Shown: positions 63,506 through 64,000 of the stretch, piece after piece
Position numbering within the stretch: position 1 is the first letter of the stretch
Layout: each line of letters starts with the position of its first letter
Source: Apis mellifera
Taxonomy: Eukaryota > Arthropoda > Insecta > Hymenoptera > Apidae
NCBI RefSeq assembly: GCF_003254395.2
Contig: NC_037638.1
Coordinates: 12,917,086 to 12,981,085 of the forward strand
Reading direction: 5' to 3'
Length of the DNA stretch: 64,000 bases
Notes under the pieces: model-generated
Database searches by the model: none
What the model was told of the DNA's origin: nothing
Seen by the model: only the letters and a program-made list of their open reading frames with translations
Position numbers and translations under genes: made by a program

Positions 63506-64000
63506 GTGAGTCGAGATTTTAAAACGATAATAATAACGGAAAAAAATTATCCCTTCATCGTCGTGGAATAAAATTTTTCTTGATTAATTAACATGTATAT
63601 ACATATCGAGCGAGTGAGAATAAAATAATAACGAATAAATTGACGTAAGTTAGTTTGGCTCCAAGTTATAAATAATTTGGATCATTTTTCAAAAAAAAAA
63701 AAAAAAATAGTCGGTTCCAAATATTCAACAATTTCCTTGGCAGGTCGATCTATTTATATTCACCGCCTTCCTCGCATTGAACTAGATTTCCACGACCTTC
63801 TCTCTCTCGTAGAGACGAGAAATCAAAATCTGGCCCACGAAATCGGGGAAAGCTCCTTCCGAGAAGAAATATTCCTTTCACTCGGGATAAAGTCAAGTAC
63901 ATGATATACGATTGAGTACAGTATCGGATGATTTACGGTACGGGCTGAAAACACAACCCCATCGCCTATCGTTCCTCTTTCCTCGATAAACGCGGCGCCG
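63506..64000 (+). other. Start of the following intron
   Basis: Beyond the GTGAGT donor the sequence becomes AT-rich, with a poly-A run at about 63692-63707. A TTCCTTGGCAG at about 63733-63743 could serve as an acceptor, but the frame after it in phase 0 closes after 13 codons, so I do not call a second exon. The last 60 bases are GC-richer. Confidence 0.5.

Overview
The window looks like 64 kb of an insect nuclear genome, most likely a bee close to Apis. The evidence is a strongly AT-rich background broken by short CpG-rich islands, very sparse coding sequence, GT-AG splice signals, three mariner-family transposons, abundant (TA)n and (GA)n microsatellites, and an apparent nuclear copy of mitochondrial 12S rRNA. 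The host genus is inferred from this pattern and was not confirmed by any search.

Layout. 0-1.2 kb: mariner copy 1 (minus strand, broken). 1.2-7.3 kb: non-coding AT-rich DNA with GC-rich pockets. 7.3-8.4 kb: tandem array of a ~184-bp unit with an alternating, dimer-like organisation. 9.4-9.85 kb: probable mitochondrial rRNA insertion. 10-19 kb: non-coding, a small repeat near 13 kb and microsatellites. 19.07-19.43 kb: a 43-bp repeat carrying a perfect 14-bp palindrome in each unit. 21.8-22.7 kb: mariner copy 2 (broken). 28.1-28.9 kb: ~192-bp tandem array. 29.7-29.9 kb: a decayed retroelement-protease-like fragment. 31.9-33.7 kb: microsatellite, a ~188-bp tandem array and a 258-bp duplication. 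34.70-34.82 kb: a convincing 42-codon internal exon (plus strand, spectrin-repeat-like). 41.5-41.8 kb: a 327-bp MITE with ~33-bp terminal inverted repeats. 44.4-45.3 kb: AT-rich short-period array. 47.8-48.8 kb: a ~514-bp tandem duplication. 55.5-56.4 kb: mariner copy 3, with an open frame but no usable ATG. 56.77-56.94 kb: three CACGTG E-boxes and a TATA box. 60.1-62.36 kb: CpG-rich putative promoter and 5' leader. 62.363-63.505 kb: a 381-codon exon of a basic, serine-rich protein.

The window therefore contains parts of at least one and probably two plus-strand genes with very long introns. One contributes the small exon at 34.7 kb. The other starts near 60-62 kb and continues off the right edge. 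Almost everything else is intronic or intergenic sequence, repeats and transposon debris. Many long open frames here begin at TTG or GTG rather than ATG and lie in low-complexity or CpG-rich DNA, so they are not annotated as genes. No operon-like or bacterial system is present.
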